Shown here: piece by piece, positions 27,866-37,087 of the stretch
Layout of the letters: each line of letters begins with the position of its first letter
How positions within the stretch are numbered: position 1 is the first letter of the stretch
Origin: Carpediemonas membranifera
Lineage: Eukaryota > Fornicata
Assembly: GCA_019828565.1 (NCBI GenBank)
Contig: JAHDYR010000053.1
Location: forward strand, 310,001-374,000
Direction of reading: 5' to 3'
DNA: 64,000 nt
Made by a program: the position numbers and the translations under genes
Notes under the pieces: model-generated
Seen by the model: the letters and a program-made list of their open reading frames with translations, nothing else
Databases searched by the model: none
Told to the model about the DNA's origin: nothing

Positions 27866-28003
27866 ATGTAGTTTTGTGGGTGCTGCGGTATTACGATGAG
27901 CGGAAGAAGATGTGATGGCTGCAGGCCGATGCCAAGACGTCTCCTCGCTTCAGAGGGTGCACATGGTTGCCTCATCATTTCCTCATCATTTTCGAACGTG
28001 AAC

Positions 28004-29071
28004 ATGTCGGCGGATGAGGGCATGGAGATGGCTGCGGTCCCTGAGATGAGAACGAATCGTTCTAACTCAAAACAGGAGCTCCAGCGCACGGTTTATGTGT
28101 CCAACATCCCATTCACTGCGGATTATTCCATGAATTGCCAAGATGAGGGCTCCGTGTACAAGACATTCATCCAATTCGGCAAGATCTACTCTATTACGCC
28201 CATGAAGGACAAGATCACCGACACATTCAAGGGCATGTGCTTTATCCAGTTCGCCAACAAGAGCGCTGCTCGCAAGAGCTTCTATCGGGCCGGCGGCCCG
28301 GATCAGGACACATCTGCGCTCATCACAGACGACGGCCAGGCGGAAAGAATAGAGATTGGCGGCCAGAAGGTCCTAGTTCTCCTTGCAATAAGCAAGGATG
28401 CCGCCATCAAGAAGCGCGAGGAGGCCACCGCCAAAAACGAGCACGATATCCGCTTCGTGAAGAACACTGGTGTCGACAGGCGGAACACCCACCTCCTCAC
28501 GGTCGGACTGATCCTGACCGGGACCCCCGAGGCCGACGGCGTGTCCGAGCACGACCTCGAGCGGCGCTTGAACTCATTCCGACAGAGGAAGAGCAGACTC
28601 CGGTCATCCCCCAACGTATCAGTCAGCGACACGCGTCTGTGCGTCAGGAACTTGCCCAAGACGATCTCTGACGCAAAGTTCAAGCAAATTGCGGTGGATG
28701 CCGCCGTAGCCGTCGGACTGACCGAGGATGACGTGATCGAGAGCCGTGTGATCCGTGAAGGCCACATGGCCAACGCTCCTGGCCGCGGTTTCGGGTTCTG
28801 GGGCTTGAAGACGACCGAGGGGGCTCTCGGCGTCCTCAAACAAGTGAACAACAGTGAGACCATCTTCACAGCACTTCGCAGGCCTATTGTGGAGTTCTCA
28901 GTGGAGGATTCGAAGAAGATCCACATCAGAGAGGAGGGCAAGGCCAGGCAGAGGGATGTTGCCACGGGAAAGGTCGCCGCGAAGAAGAAGAAGCGCGCGG
29001 GGCGTGGTTTCAACGGTAAGGACAACGGGAAGGGCAAGGGAAAGGGCAAGAAACCCGCCCGGGCCGATTAA
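28004..29071 (+). CDS. RBM28/Nop4-like nucleolar RNA-binding protein
   Basis: 355 residues, two RRMs. The first (about residues 20-125) has the RNP2-like TVYVSNIPF and RNP1-like GMCFIQF. The second (about residues 210-300) has RLCVRNLPK and RGFGFWGL. It is followed directly by FTALRRPIVEFSVED, the signature that closes the last RRM of RBM28 and yeast Nop4 (RPIVEFSLED). These act in assembly of the large ribosomal subunit in the nucleolus. The C-terminus is a Lys/Gly tail (GKGKGKGKK) suited to rRNA binding and nucleolar retention. Family members usually have three or four RRMs, so this one is short. The ATG at 28004 is chosen; an in-frame ATG at 27896 would add 36 unlikely residues. AGTAAAG overlaps the stop region. 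Confidence 0.75.
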   Translation: MSADEGMEMAAVPEMRTNRSNSKQELQRTVYVSNIPFTADYSMNCQDEGSVYKTFIQFGKIYSITPMKDKITDTFKGMCFIQFANKSAARKSFYRAGGPDQDTSALITDDGQAERIEIGGQKVLVLLAISKDAAIKKREEATAKNEHDIRFVKNTGVDRRNTHLLTVGLILTGTPEADGVSEHDLERRLNSFRQRKSRLRSSPNVSVSDTRLCVRNLPKTISDAKFKQIAVDAAVAVGLTEDDVIESRVIREGHMANAPGRGFGFWGLKTTEGALGVLKQVNNSETIFTALRRPIVEFSVEDSKKIHIREEGKARQRDVATGKVAAKKKKRAGRGFNGKDNGKGKGKGKKPARAD

Positions 29072-29276
29072 GTAAAGTTTGCGGATGGTGGTCGAATTGC
29101 AGCTTGCCCATGTGATGCCAAACGGGCAAAGATGGGATCATCGTGGTCGCAGACGCATTCGAGAACAGACGCGGCTTTCACGGCGACGTTGGACCTCAGC
29201 CGATCTCGAGCTGCCGACAGAGATTTGACTCGACCTCGAGTCGGATTCGAAAGTGCAACGCCCGAGGTCGAAACGA

Positions 29277-29903
29277 ATGCGGGGGCTCACTTTGGCAGGT
29301 GTTATGGTGTGCTTCATGCTTATACACGTAGCTTCAGCAGCAGAAGGTGTGGATATCACCTGGTCTTGGCGTGGAATGGATGGAACTGTCGATTGCTTCT
29401 TCATTGAGACCCAGCACCACGGGCTGATCAATGGAAACTGCTTCATCGAGTCCACTATCGATAACTACTGCCACATCAAGTACAGCAACATCTCTTCCGT
29501 TGAAGTGAGCAACTGCACCGATTGGTGCAACAACGTGCAGTACACGCGCTGGAACAGCGACATCGTAGTGGGTATAGACCACCGTGGCCTCAAGTGCCAG
29601 ATTAACTCGGGCTGGGGCGTGCTCTTCTACTACGTCCTGCTTATCGCCGTCCACTTTGTTGTCCTATGCGGCCTGGGTCTCGGATGCATAGCTTTCTTCA
29701 CAGCTTGCAACCCCTGCTGCTGCATCACCGTGCCGTGTATGGCGACGTGTTCTGTGTTCTGCTGTCCAGTGGTCACTATCCCATTGGTGCCGCCGAGTCT
29801 CATCGTTCTTTCGCTCTCAACAGTAACAGCTGGTGTAGTCATCGTGGCAAAGATTTATGGGTACACGCAGTTCGACTATCCGTTTGACTTGTCGTCCTGG
29901 TGA
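29277..29903 (+). CDS. Secretory-pathway membrane protein with cysteine cluster
   Basis: 208 residues. The start at 29277 gives a signal peptide (MRGLTLAGVMVCFMLIHVASA). A lumenal domain of about 90 residues follows, with spaced cysteines and NCT and NIS glycosylation-type sites. A membrane span (VLFYYVLLIAVHFVVLCGL) and a second hydrophobic segment come next. Between them lies a dense Cys patch (CNPCCC, then CSVFCCP). Such membrane-adjacent cysteines are often S-acylated. I do not recognise the family. It differs from Giardia variant surface proteins, which repeat CxxC in the ectodomain and end in a short conserved tail. Confidence 0.7.
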   Translation: MRGLTLAGVMVCFMLIHVASAAEGVDITWSWRGMDGTVDCFFIETQHHGLINGNCFIESTIDNYCHIKYSNISSVEVSNCTDWCNNVQYTRWNSDIVVGIDHRGLKCQINSGWGVLFYYVLLIAVHFVVLCGLGLGCIAFFTACNPCCCITVPCMATCSVFCCPVVTIPLVPPSLIVLSLSTVTAGVVIVAKIYGYTQFDYPFDLSSW

Positions 29904-30101
29904 CCATAGCCAGTGGTGAACGTCTGTTTAAAATAGTTGATGGGATTCGGGTTTAGAATCAGAGATTCCAGTTCGATAATGGGGAGATATCATAGTGTGC
30001 TGGAATGGCGTGACAGAGTGGGAGCTCGGCGAGGCTCGGATTTGTGTAAGGTGCATTTTATGCGAAAACTATCCGAAACTTCTAGAGCGTCAAGATTAAC
30101 A

Positions 30102-31745
30102 ATGGGTGGCGCTGCAGGACGTTTCAAACCAGATCATATTAGGAATAAGTACGCGCAAGCGTTGTATCGTGAGTTCAAGGACCGTTACCAAGACTCTGCG
30201 CAGGAAAAGAGTGAATCCACCTCCTCCGCCATCACTGCGGCAGTATTTTCCGTTTTTGAGATGCAAGAGGAGTCCAGCGACTCGCTAGTTCTAGATTTTG
30301 CGCAGACAAGCCTCGACGACGTCTCCTTGAGCGTCATTGTCCAACTCGTCGCCGTCTCAGCAGCTGTAGGGTACCTCAACCTGAACAACAAGTCCCTGAC
30401 CATCGACCATGCCACGCTACTGGCCGACGTGCTTCAGTTCAACGTGTCGCTCGAGCATCTCGAGCTAGCTGCATGCGGCCTTACCAGTGCACATATCGAC
30501 ATCATCGCGGACGCCCTCCGCCGGAACGATACTTTGCTCTCTCTCAACGTGTCCAACAACCAGTTGGGTGTGGAAGGAGTCAAACTGCTCTGTCTCTCCT
30601 TGGTCGAGGACGCCGATGTCCGCGGAGCTCCCTCGCCGATCAGAAGACTCGCACTCAGTGGGGTGGGGCTTGATAACCACGTCTCGGTCATTGCTGATAT
30701 CATTGGCCTCCTCCCGCGCCTGTCATCTCTCGCAGTTTGTGACAACAACATTGACGAACGGGGCGGTCAGAAGATTGTGCGGGCGGTCCATGATAGCGCC
30801 AGTATCTTGGACCTGGACGTGAGAGATAATCTCCTCCCAGAAGACCAGCTCGTCCGTGTCACCCAGCTCTGCTCCAGAAACACCTTTGCTCTTGCTCTAT
30901 TGCAGAAATCAATTGATGACTGTCTTGCAGGTGTTACCCGCGATATAGTCGCCCCAAGCGTGGTCCCGTCCAACGCTCTGGACATCAAGGCAGCATACGC
31001 AGAGACGGTCGGCCGCCGACCCGAGATGGAGGACGTCGTGCTGCTCAAGACGCGGTATAGAGACCAACCCGCTGAATACTTCTACGCAGTTTATGACGGC
31101 CACGGTGGTCGAGACTCGGCAGAATACGCGGCTGCCACGCTCCTCCATCTCATTGCCGAGCGCTGCCCCGCCTCACCTGACCCTGCATCACCCGACGGCC
31201 AGACGGCACTCAGACTCGCGATTCACAACGCGTTCCTCGAGTGCGCTGGCCAGATGAACGTGCGCGGCATCTCTGACGGCACGACCGCCCTGTGTGCCTG
31301 GATCATGGGCGATTTTTTGATCACATCAAACGCTGGTGACTCGCGTGCAGTTTTAAGCAGAGAGGGGCGACCGGTCCGACTTTCGTTCGACCATAAGCCT
31401 ATTGAACCGAGTGAGCGCCAACGTATCGTATCTTTGGGTGGTTTTGTCGAGGATAAGCGAGTTCTCGGCTCCCTCTCTGTATCGCGTGCCCTGGGCGATT
31501 TCTTCCTTGAACCGTATGTGATTCCGGATCCCTACGTCTCTTTCGAGCGGCTAGGTCCCAAAGATGACTTTATCATTCTTGCTTGCGATGGTCTCTGGGA
31601 TGTTGTCAGCGACCAAGCGGCCGTGAGCCTTGTTGGTAATGAGCGGGATCCTGTTCAAGCTAGCATTAAGCTGCGGGATCAGGCATTTTTACGTGGTAGC
31701 ACTGATAACATCAGCGTGCTCGTGATCATGCTCAAGAGCCGGTGA
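30102..31745 (+). CDS. Leucine-rich-repeat / PP2C phosphatase fusion, probably N-myristoylated
   Basis: 547 residues. The ATG at 30102 begins MGGAAGRF, a good N-myristoylation site; the open frame extends upstream but earlier starts would bury it. Leucine-rich repeats occupy about residues 65-250 (for example LLSLNVSNNQLG, ILDLDVRDNLL). The C-terminal 260 residues are a complete PP2C domain with metal and catalytic motifs in order: RPEMEDV, VYDGHGG, DGTTA, NAGDSRA, DHKP, ACDGLWDV and STDNISV. It should be an active Mg/Mn-dependent Ser/Thr phosphatase held at a membrane. The domain order resembles PHLPP and some parasite LRR-PP2Cs, but there is no PH domain. The substrate is unknown. Confidence 0.88.
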   Translation: MGGAAGRFKPDHIRNKYAQALYREFKDRYQDSAQEKSESTSSAITAAVFSVFEMQEESSDSLVLDFAQTSLDDVSLSVIVQLVAVSAAVGYLNLNNKSLTIDHATLLADVLQFNVSLEHLELAACGLTSAHIDIIADALRRNDTLLSLNVSNNQLGVEGVKLLCLSLVEDADVRGAPSPIRRLALSGVGLDNHVSVIADIIGLLPRLSSLAVCDNNIDERGGQKIVRAVHDSASILDLDVRDNLLPEDQLVRVTQLCSRNTFALALLQKSIDDCLAGVTRDIVAPSVVPSNALDIKAAYAETVGRRPEMEDVVLLKTRYRDQPAEYFYAVYDGHGGRDSAEYAAATLLHLIAERCPASPDPASPDGQTALRLAIHNAFLECAGQMNVRGISDGTTALCAWIMGDFLITSNAGDSRAVLSREGRPVRLSFDHKPIEPSERQRIVSLGGFVEDKRVLGSLSVSRALGDFFLEPYVIPDPYVSFERLGPKDDFIILACDGLWDVVSDQAAVSLVGNERDPVQASIKLRDQAFLRGSTDNISVLVIMLKSR

Positions 31746-32045
31746 GGCTGGGCTGGGGCGCTTTGCTTGCCTGCGGTAGGGTGAATATTGTTGGTAAACA
31801 CGGTATAGAGTGCTTGTGTCATGTGGTGCTGAGTCGAGGTCCAGTATCATGGTGCTGACTCTTCGACTTGAGTCAAGGTGGTTGAGGTGGCGACCCAGCA
31901 AATCGATCTTGTGCCGCCAGATGCCAGCAACTTCTGCTAGCTTCTTTATCCGTTCTTTCCGGCAGTCCACTGCTGCTATTCCGGCGTCCGGTTAAAGTGC
32001 GGTCTGCATGAAAAGATTTCTTGCAGAGAATTTCTAGACGACAAC
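31746..32045. other. Intergenic gap between LRR-PP2C and RSPH1
   Basis: About 300 bases. A GTAAAC motif at 31794-31799 is the probable poly(A) signal of the phosphatase gene. Nothing else is seen. Confidence 0.45.
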
Positions 32046-32777
32046 ATGAGCGACTCCGAGGAGGAAGTGACAAATATTGGTACCTATGAGGGCGAAAGAA
32101 ACGAAATCGGCGAGCGCCATGGCAAGGGCAAGAACGTTTTCCCCAACGCCGACGAGTTCCAGGGCATGTATGAGAAGGGCGTTCGTTCAGGCGAAGGCCA
32201 GTACACATGGGCCTATCTCGGCGTCAAGTACAACGGCGAGTATAGCAACGGCAAGAGAAACGGACAAGGGACGATGACGTACACGAATTCCTCCGTCTAC
32301 ACCGGTCAGTGGGAGGACGGCGCCCGCCACGGCCACGGGACCTACACCTACCCCAATGGCGATGTATACGAGGGCGAGTGGGAGAAGGGCGTCCCTTCTG
32401 GCCACGGGAAATACACTATTGCCCGCAACAAGTCTATCCTCGAAGGCACATGGGTACGGGGCCGCATCACCGATGGTGACTACCGCTTCCCCGACGGCAC
32501 CTTCTACCGCGGAGAGTTCCGCATGAACCAACCGTTCGGCCGGGGCGAGTACCACTTCCCTCAGCTGGACGCGGACGAGATGATCGTCAAGGGCGAGACT
32601 ACTGAGCCTAACCCCCCGGAAATTGAGCCCGAGGAGGATGAGGAGGAAGAAGAAGAAGAGGAGGAAGAGGTCGATGAGAACGGGGAGCCGGTTCCCAAGC
32701 CCGAGAAGGTCAAGGAGATCAAGGATGAGCGGATGCGTCGCATGACCACCGTCTTCACACCCACGCCCAGGCGCTAA
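32046..32777 (+). CDS. RSPH1: Radial spoke head protein 1 (MORN repeats)
   Basis: 243 residues. RSPH1/RSP1 sits in the heads of axonemal radial spokes facing the central pair. The opening GTYEGERNEIGERHGKGK matches the RSPH1 start (GEYEGGRNEAGERHG). MORN repeats follow to about residue 175, with units such as YNGEYSNGKRNGQGTM, YTGQWEDGARHGHGTY and YEGEWEKGVPSGHGKY. The C-terminus is a run of Glu (about residues 195-215) and a basic end. Animal RSPH1 also has an acidic tail. The gene is intronless. With HYDIN and DRC7 it makes three separate axonemal complexes in one window. Confidence 0.92.
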   Translation: MSDSEEEVTNIGTYEGERNEIGERHGKGKNVFPNADEFQGMYEKGVRSGEGQYTWAYLGVKYNGEYSNGKRNGQGTMTYTNSSVYTGQWEDGARHGHGTYTYPNGDVYEGEWEKGVPSGHGKYTIARNKSILEGTWVRGRITDGDYRFPDGTFYRGEFRMNQPFGRGEYHFPQLDADEMIVKGETTEPNPPEIEPEEDEEEEEEEEEEVDENGEPVPKPEKVKEIKDERMRRMTTVFTPTPRR

Positions 32778-32965
32778 ATGAACTTATATGCCCAGCTTTT
32801 GTTGTATGTTTGAGAGTTGGATTTGCACAAATGGAGAAAAGTTGGAGGATGTAGGTGGATGCCCAGAAGTGCTGCTTACCGGTGTGTTCTCACGCTGGTG
32901 GCGTCAAAAGGCGTCAAAATCGTAAAGTGCGCAGAAAAGTTTTGCAAACGAACATCTCAACAACA

Positions 32966-33634
32966 ATGCGCCGTGTTTTCGAGGTCAAATACGATTTCAG
33001 CGCACAGGAGACATCTGAGCTTACGGTCAGGAAGGGCGATATGCTCGTCGAGTGCGCCCAGGATGCCCCCGCCGCAAACGGATGGATTTACGTCGAATTG
33101 CAGCTTGATTCTTCCAAGAAGGGCTTTGTTCCCTACTCCTTCATCGAGGAGGTCTCTAAGCCCATCACTCCGCCCCGCATGCAGGAGGCCAGCACTCCCC
33201 TCCGTAGAACAACCCTTGAATCCAGCCCCCGCCGCGTTTCCCCCCGCCGCAGCCCTGCAGCGACCCGTTCTATGTACTACTCCGCTGTGAGCCAGCCGTC
33301 CACCCGTCTTGCAGACTACGCCACATCCTCCCCCTCCTGGTCGCCCTCCCGTACTGTTAATCGCCACGAGATGACTTTTACTGGCTCTTCAACCATGCCC
33401 CCGCCCGGCGGCCTGAGGCAGACCACCATGCCCGCCATGCCTTCACACCAGCCTGTGTCGGATGCCGACAACAAGCTGAAGCGCCTGGAGGAGTCCATCG
33501 CGGACATCCTGAGCGAGGTCCGGTCCGCCCAGGAGCAGAATGCCCAGATCGTCCAGCGCGCCACAGAGCTTGAGAACCTCATCGCGGATGAGCGGCGCAA
33601 CTGGCGCGACGTTGCTGGTGTGAGCTCGATGTAA
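32966..33634 (+). CDS. SH3-domain protein with coiled-coil C-terminus
   Basis: 222 residues. An N-terminal SH3 domain (residues 1-60) shows the ALYDY-like VKYDFSAQ, an acidic RT loop (ETSELTVRKGD), a Trp in NGWIYVE, and the final KGFVPYSFIEE. The middle is a Ser/Pro/Arg-rich disordered linker with repeated RRVSPRRS-type sites that look like phosphorylation or SH3-ligand sequences. The last 60 residues are a heptad coil (LKRLEESIADILSEV). The architecture is that of a small cytoskeletal or endocytic adaptor; no precise orthologue is claimed. The ATG at 32966 immediately precedes the SH3 fold. The stop overlaps GTAAAC. Confidence 0.82.
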   Translation: MRRVFEVKYDFSAQETSELTVRKGDMLVECAQDAPAANGWIYVELQLDSSKKGFVPYSFIEEVSKPITPPRMQEASTPLRRTTLESSPRRVSPRRSPAATRSMYYSAVSQPSTRLADYATSSPSWSPSRTVNRHEMTFTGSSTMPPPGGLRQTTMPAMPSHQPVSDADNKLKRLEESIADILSEVRSAQEQNAQIVQRATELENLIADERRNWRDVAGVSSM

Positions 33635-33914
33635 ACTAGAGATCCCGAGATTGAGTGGGGCTGACTGTGTAAAGGAAGCTGAATCGCTACTATTTGCCAA
33701 GGTGGAACTACAGTGGCTTCGTTGGCTTATCCGTAATCTGGATCTCGGAGTTATTTCTGGCGGCGATTTGAAAAAATAGCAGAGCTCTAGCTGGTCTAGC
33801 AGGATAGCTGGGACGCTCATGGCAGGCTTGGGCTGACGCAGGACTGGGAGGATGACGAGATCAAAAACTTGCCTGAAAGAGACAAAAGGCAGGCGCCAAA
33901 AATCACAATACACA

Positions 33915-34632
33915 ATGCGTGAAGCTGATCTTGTAGCAGTATGTTTACTATATGGACATGGTTACATAGGGCTTGGAGGAAGACGTCATCCCCACGTTGG
34001 ATGAGCGTATTGAGGACATCAAGAGCCGCATCAAGCGCTTGAAGAATACCTCCGGAATGGAGAGAGAGGATGAGCTTGACGAGACCCAGAAGATGATTGC
34101 CGGTCTTAGAAATGAACTCGACGGCTTCAGGCTCGACGTCGAAGGCCTCGAATCGACCAAAGCCCAATGGAGACAGGTCTACGAGGGCTATGACGAGAAG
34201 TACCGTGATCTCAAGAACGAACTAGAGATGAAACGCCGCCTCCATGGGCAGACGGAGGCCGAGGCGACCCTGGAGCAGGTTGGGCAGGTTACTGATAAGC
34301 AGCTGCTCAACATCGCACAGAACCTCAACACAGACGCCATCGACAGGCTCCAAGAAGCTGAGCGGGACGTCCAAGAGATGATTGAGATGAACACCGAGGC
34401 GGCTAAAGTGCTGCTCAGTGATCGCGAGACGATGGACCGCATCCGGAACGACATGGGGAGCATCAGGAACGACCTCAACATTGCCAGGAAGCAGATGACA
34501 GCCATGGCTCGGCGGCTGGCGACTGATAAGATCCTGCTGTGCCTCATCCTGATCATCATCATCGTGTTCATCGTTGCGGTGCTCTGGTTCGTCATTTCAC
34601 CCCCTATCAGCGGTGACGACTTCACTAAGTGA
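33915..34632 (+). CDS. Vti1-like Qb-SNARE (two exons)
   Basis: 228 residues from exons 33915-33938 and 33970-34632. It probably acts in fusion at Golgi, endosome or vacuole-like compartments. An N-terminal helical region (LDERIEDIKSRIKRL) is followed by a SNARE coil of about 60 residues, then one C-terminal membrane anchor (LLCLILIIIIVFIVAVLW) and a short lumenal tail. The segment DRETMDRIRNDM, with the ARRLATDKILL entry to the anchor, aligns with human VTI1 (DREKIQRARERL and RRIIQNRILL). The main frame has no ATG before the first helix; removing the 31-nt intron 33939-33969 supplies one (MREADLVA). A Bos1/Gos28 relative is the main alternative. The central ionic-layer residue is not clear. 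Confidence 0.72.
33939..33969 (+). other. Spliceosomal intron, 31 nt
   Basis: Starts GTATGT, ends GTTACATAG, phase 0. It supplies the start exon of the SNARE gene. Confidence 0.7.
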
Positions 34633-34734
34633 GGGGCTAGCCTGTATCATGTGTTTTAGTGCAGTTGCGTCGTCGGGCGTTTCATATAAAGCCCCACAAA
34701 AATTGGCTTAAGCTGCACCTCATTTCAAATCGCA

Positions 34735-36696
34735 ATGCTTAAACGCTTCCAGGACGGCTGGAAAAAGACTGTGGATGCTGTTGCTGATGCTGTGGCACCC
34801 TCACAGATGCGTTTGACCCGCTTTGCTATGTCTTGGGAATCTCTATACGACAATCTCGACGTTTCCCCGGAATCCGTGGACATGGCCCAAGCTGAGTGGA
34901 AAGCGATGGTCCGCAGCAAGGCCCAAATCTGCTGCCATGCTATCAACGAGATTCTAGAGCTCCTAGAGGCGGAGTCGAAGAACCCCCCTCCAGTCCAAGA
35001 CAGCACCTACCTTCCCTGCATGGAGCACGTTCTTGCAGAGAAGAAGCTGGACAAGCTCTTCATTGCCGGGGCGACTGACATGCCCACCGGGCTAATGGGC
35101 CTCGTTCTTGAGTTTACCACGCATCTCCTGTCCTATGGTCGGGGACAACTGCTGACACTCGCAGCATTCGTTGTTCCTCTGAACGACTTTATGGAGAAAC
35201 TGATCCAGCACATGGGCGACACCCTCACCCCGACCCTCTCTGCCCGCAACAGGGCTCTCCTCGTCACACTTCTCGACCGCATTGCTGATGACATCGAGAT
35301 CTCCCCAGCCGCGGCTGCCTCCATGATTCGCAACGGCGTGCCTCTCCCGCTGAAGCTGTGCTCCGAGGTCCTGGATATGGACGAGACAACTGTGCATGAA
35401 GCATCCATCCTCCGCAGGGTCGTCGTCAAATTCAGCGCCCATAGCCCCTTCACCCACGACGAATGGAGCGCATCGAGTGTCGCCCCAGCGCTTATTCGCG
35501 GCCTGTGGAAGGCGCTAGCCACACTCCCCGCCGAGATCCCCAATGTCTTTGCGTTCACCCACGAGTGGGGCGATCGAGACATCCCTCAGGAGGCGAGGAC
35601 TACATACCAGCTCAAAGAGCTTCTAAGGAAGATCAGGTCAGTCAATAGAGTGGCTGCGAGCGACGGAGCGCTTGCTGCTCTGCTCGTTGAGGACTTCTCG
35701 CTCATGATGCAGGTTCAGTTCATTCCACGTCTTGTCAGTGGCGACGAGAGGGAGGTGGCCAGGATGACGAGGAACCTTACACTGCTCGTCGAGGAGTCAG
35801 CAGAGGCTCTGCTCAAGGCGATCGCCCAGAGTCTGTTCGGTGACTTCACCTCAGTCGACACTGTCACGTGCGACCTCACGACCATGCAGCCTAAGCGCGT
35901 CTCAAAGGCCCCTGTTGACGAGTACGACGCCCTTCTTCCCGTCATGCCCGGCGACTCTGCTCCATCCGCCTCTACCGCCCCACCGACCCTTCCCCAGACC
36001 GACAGGGCGTGGCCAGTGGTGGCGCAGTGGCTTTTCTCCCGTTTGACCGATCTTGACTCTGCCATCTGTCTCTGGACCATCAGGTTCTTCGCCGCCTGTG
36101 TGACTGCGAGATGTGATGCCCTGAATCAGTGTCTCATGCCCGCCACGCTAAGGCCAGGCAGGGTGAACTGGAAGGCGCTGGTGATCGCCCGCGGGATGGA
36201 GTGGGAAGGGTTCAAGGCTGAGGTCCGCGCTGATGCGGAGAGTATGCTCGAGGCCCGCACCAAGGAGGCTGGTGTCGCTGCTGTCCACGACGCACTCGCA
36301 GACGCGCCAAAGACCACACCGGCCGGGATGTTTATGACCCAGCTGGCCGCTGCCGTTGCCCACTGGGCGACGAACTCGGCCCGGATCAATATGGCGCTTT
36401 CAATGCTCCTCACAAACATCGTGACAAACCCACTATACACTGGTGCGGTCGACAACACCGGTGACGGTGACTCCATGTCAGTTTTCAATGCCCTGGGGCT
36501 CGCCAAGACCGAGTGCCAGAGCTTGATCCCGACTGACCACGACGAGCAGCTTGAGGCGCTGGGGCGGGCCGCGGAAGGTGTGAGGGAGGTGCAGGGCGGG
36601 ACTATTGACCCGCTGACCAACTCGATCCTGCTCGACCTCACGGCGATTGAACTCGACGAGATTAGCAGCCTGTGCGCCAAGCTCCTGGCGGTGTGA
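34735..36696 (+). CDS. FHIP/FAM160 (RAI16-like) family protein
   Basis: 653 residues. FHIP proteins link Hook adaptors to endosomal Rab5 in the FTS-Hook-FHIP complex for dynein-driven transport. The N-terminal block LPCMEHVLAEKKLDKLF, then GLMGLVLEFTTHLLS and FVVPLNDFMEKLI, matches the RAI16-like pattern of an LLxExILEKL helix followed by a conserved FF/TxLL helix and a PxxxLI helix. The protein is all helical, has no membrane segment, and lacks recognisable repeats at the C-terminus. The start at 34735 is the first ATG. The match is to the family, not to a particular paralogue. A GTAAAT motif lies at 36715. Confidence 0.7.
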   Translation: MLKRFQDGWKKTVDAVADAVAPSQMRLTRFAMSWESLYDNLDVSPESVDMAQAEWKAMVRSKAQICCHAINEILELLEAESKNPPPVQDSTYLPCMEHVLAEKKLDKLFIAGATDMPTGLMGLVLEFTTHLLSYGRGQLLTLAAFVVPLNDFMEKLIQHMGDTLTPTLSARNRALLVTLLDRIADDIEISPAAAASMIRNGVPLPLKLCSEVLDMDETTVHEASILRRVVVKFSAHSPFTHDEWSASSVAPALIRGLWKALATLPAEIPNVFAFTHEWGDRDIPQEARTTYQLKELLRKIRSVNRVAASDGALAALLVEDFSLMMQVQFIPRLVSGDEREVARMTRNLTLLVEESAEALLKAIAQSLFGDFTSVDTVTCDLTTMQPKRVSKAPVDEYDALLPVMPGDSAPSASTAPPTLPQTDRAWPVVAQWLFSRLTDLDSAICLWTIRFFAACVTARCDALNQCLMPATLRPGRVNWKALVIARGMEWEGFKAEVRADAESMLEARTKEAGVAAVHDALADAPKTTPAGMFMTQLAAAVAHWATNSARINMALSMLLTNIVTNPLYTGAVDNTGDGDSMSVFNALGLAKTECQSLIPTDHDEQLEALGRAAEGVREVQGGTIDPLTNSILLDLTAIELDEISSLCAKLLAV

Positions 36697-37087
36697 AGGC
36701 GTGGGTAGCCATAGGTAAATATCGTATAAATGCCGTAGGTAAATGGCTGGGCTTGGCTTGTGTGTCTATGGGTTTGAAGAGATACAATCATGCTCTTGGA
36801 TGAACGCTCACATCTACTTTGTTTGCGTGAATACGACTTGAATTGGCATCAAGGCCGACTGTAACAGGTAGAGTAAATCGTTTGGACTGTGATCCAATCA
36901 TGCTGATTTGGGATTTATGTGATCTCACGTAATTCGTCAGATTCATGTATCGCATCAGGCACACAGCATAGACAGCCCGTGTGGAGGTAATGAACTTCAC
37001 TCAGCGTTTGTTACACCTCCCTGAACCTATAATACAGTGCTTGAGCATCTCTTACGAGTTTCCAAGCTCACAGATGTCTTCTCCGTC
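36697..37087. other. Intergenic gap before LCB1
   Basis: About 390 bases, AT-richer than the genes. It contains the GTAAAT of the upstream gene at 36715-36720. Nothing else is seen. Confidence 0.4.
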
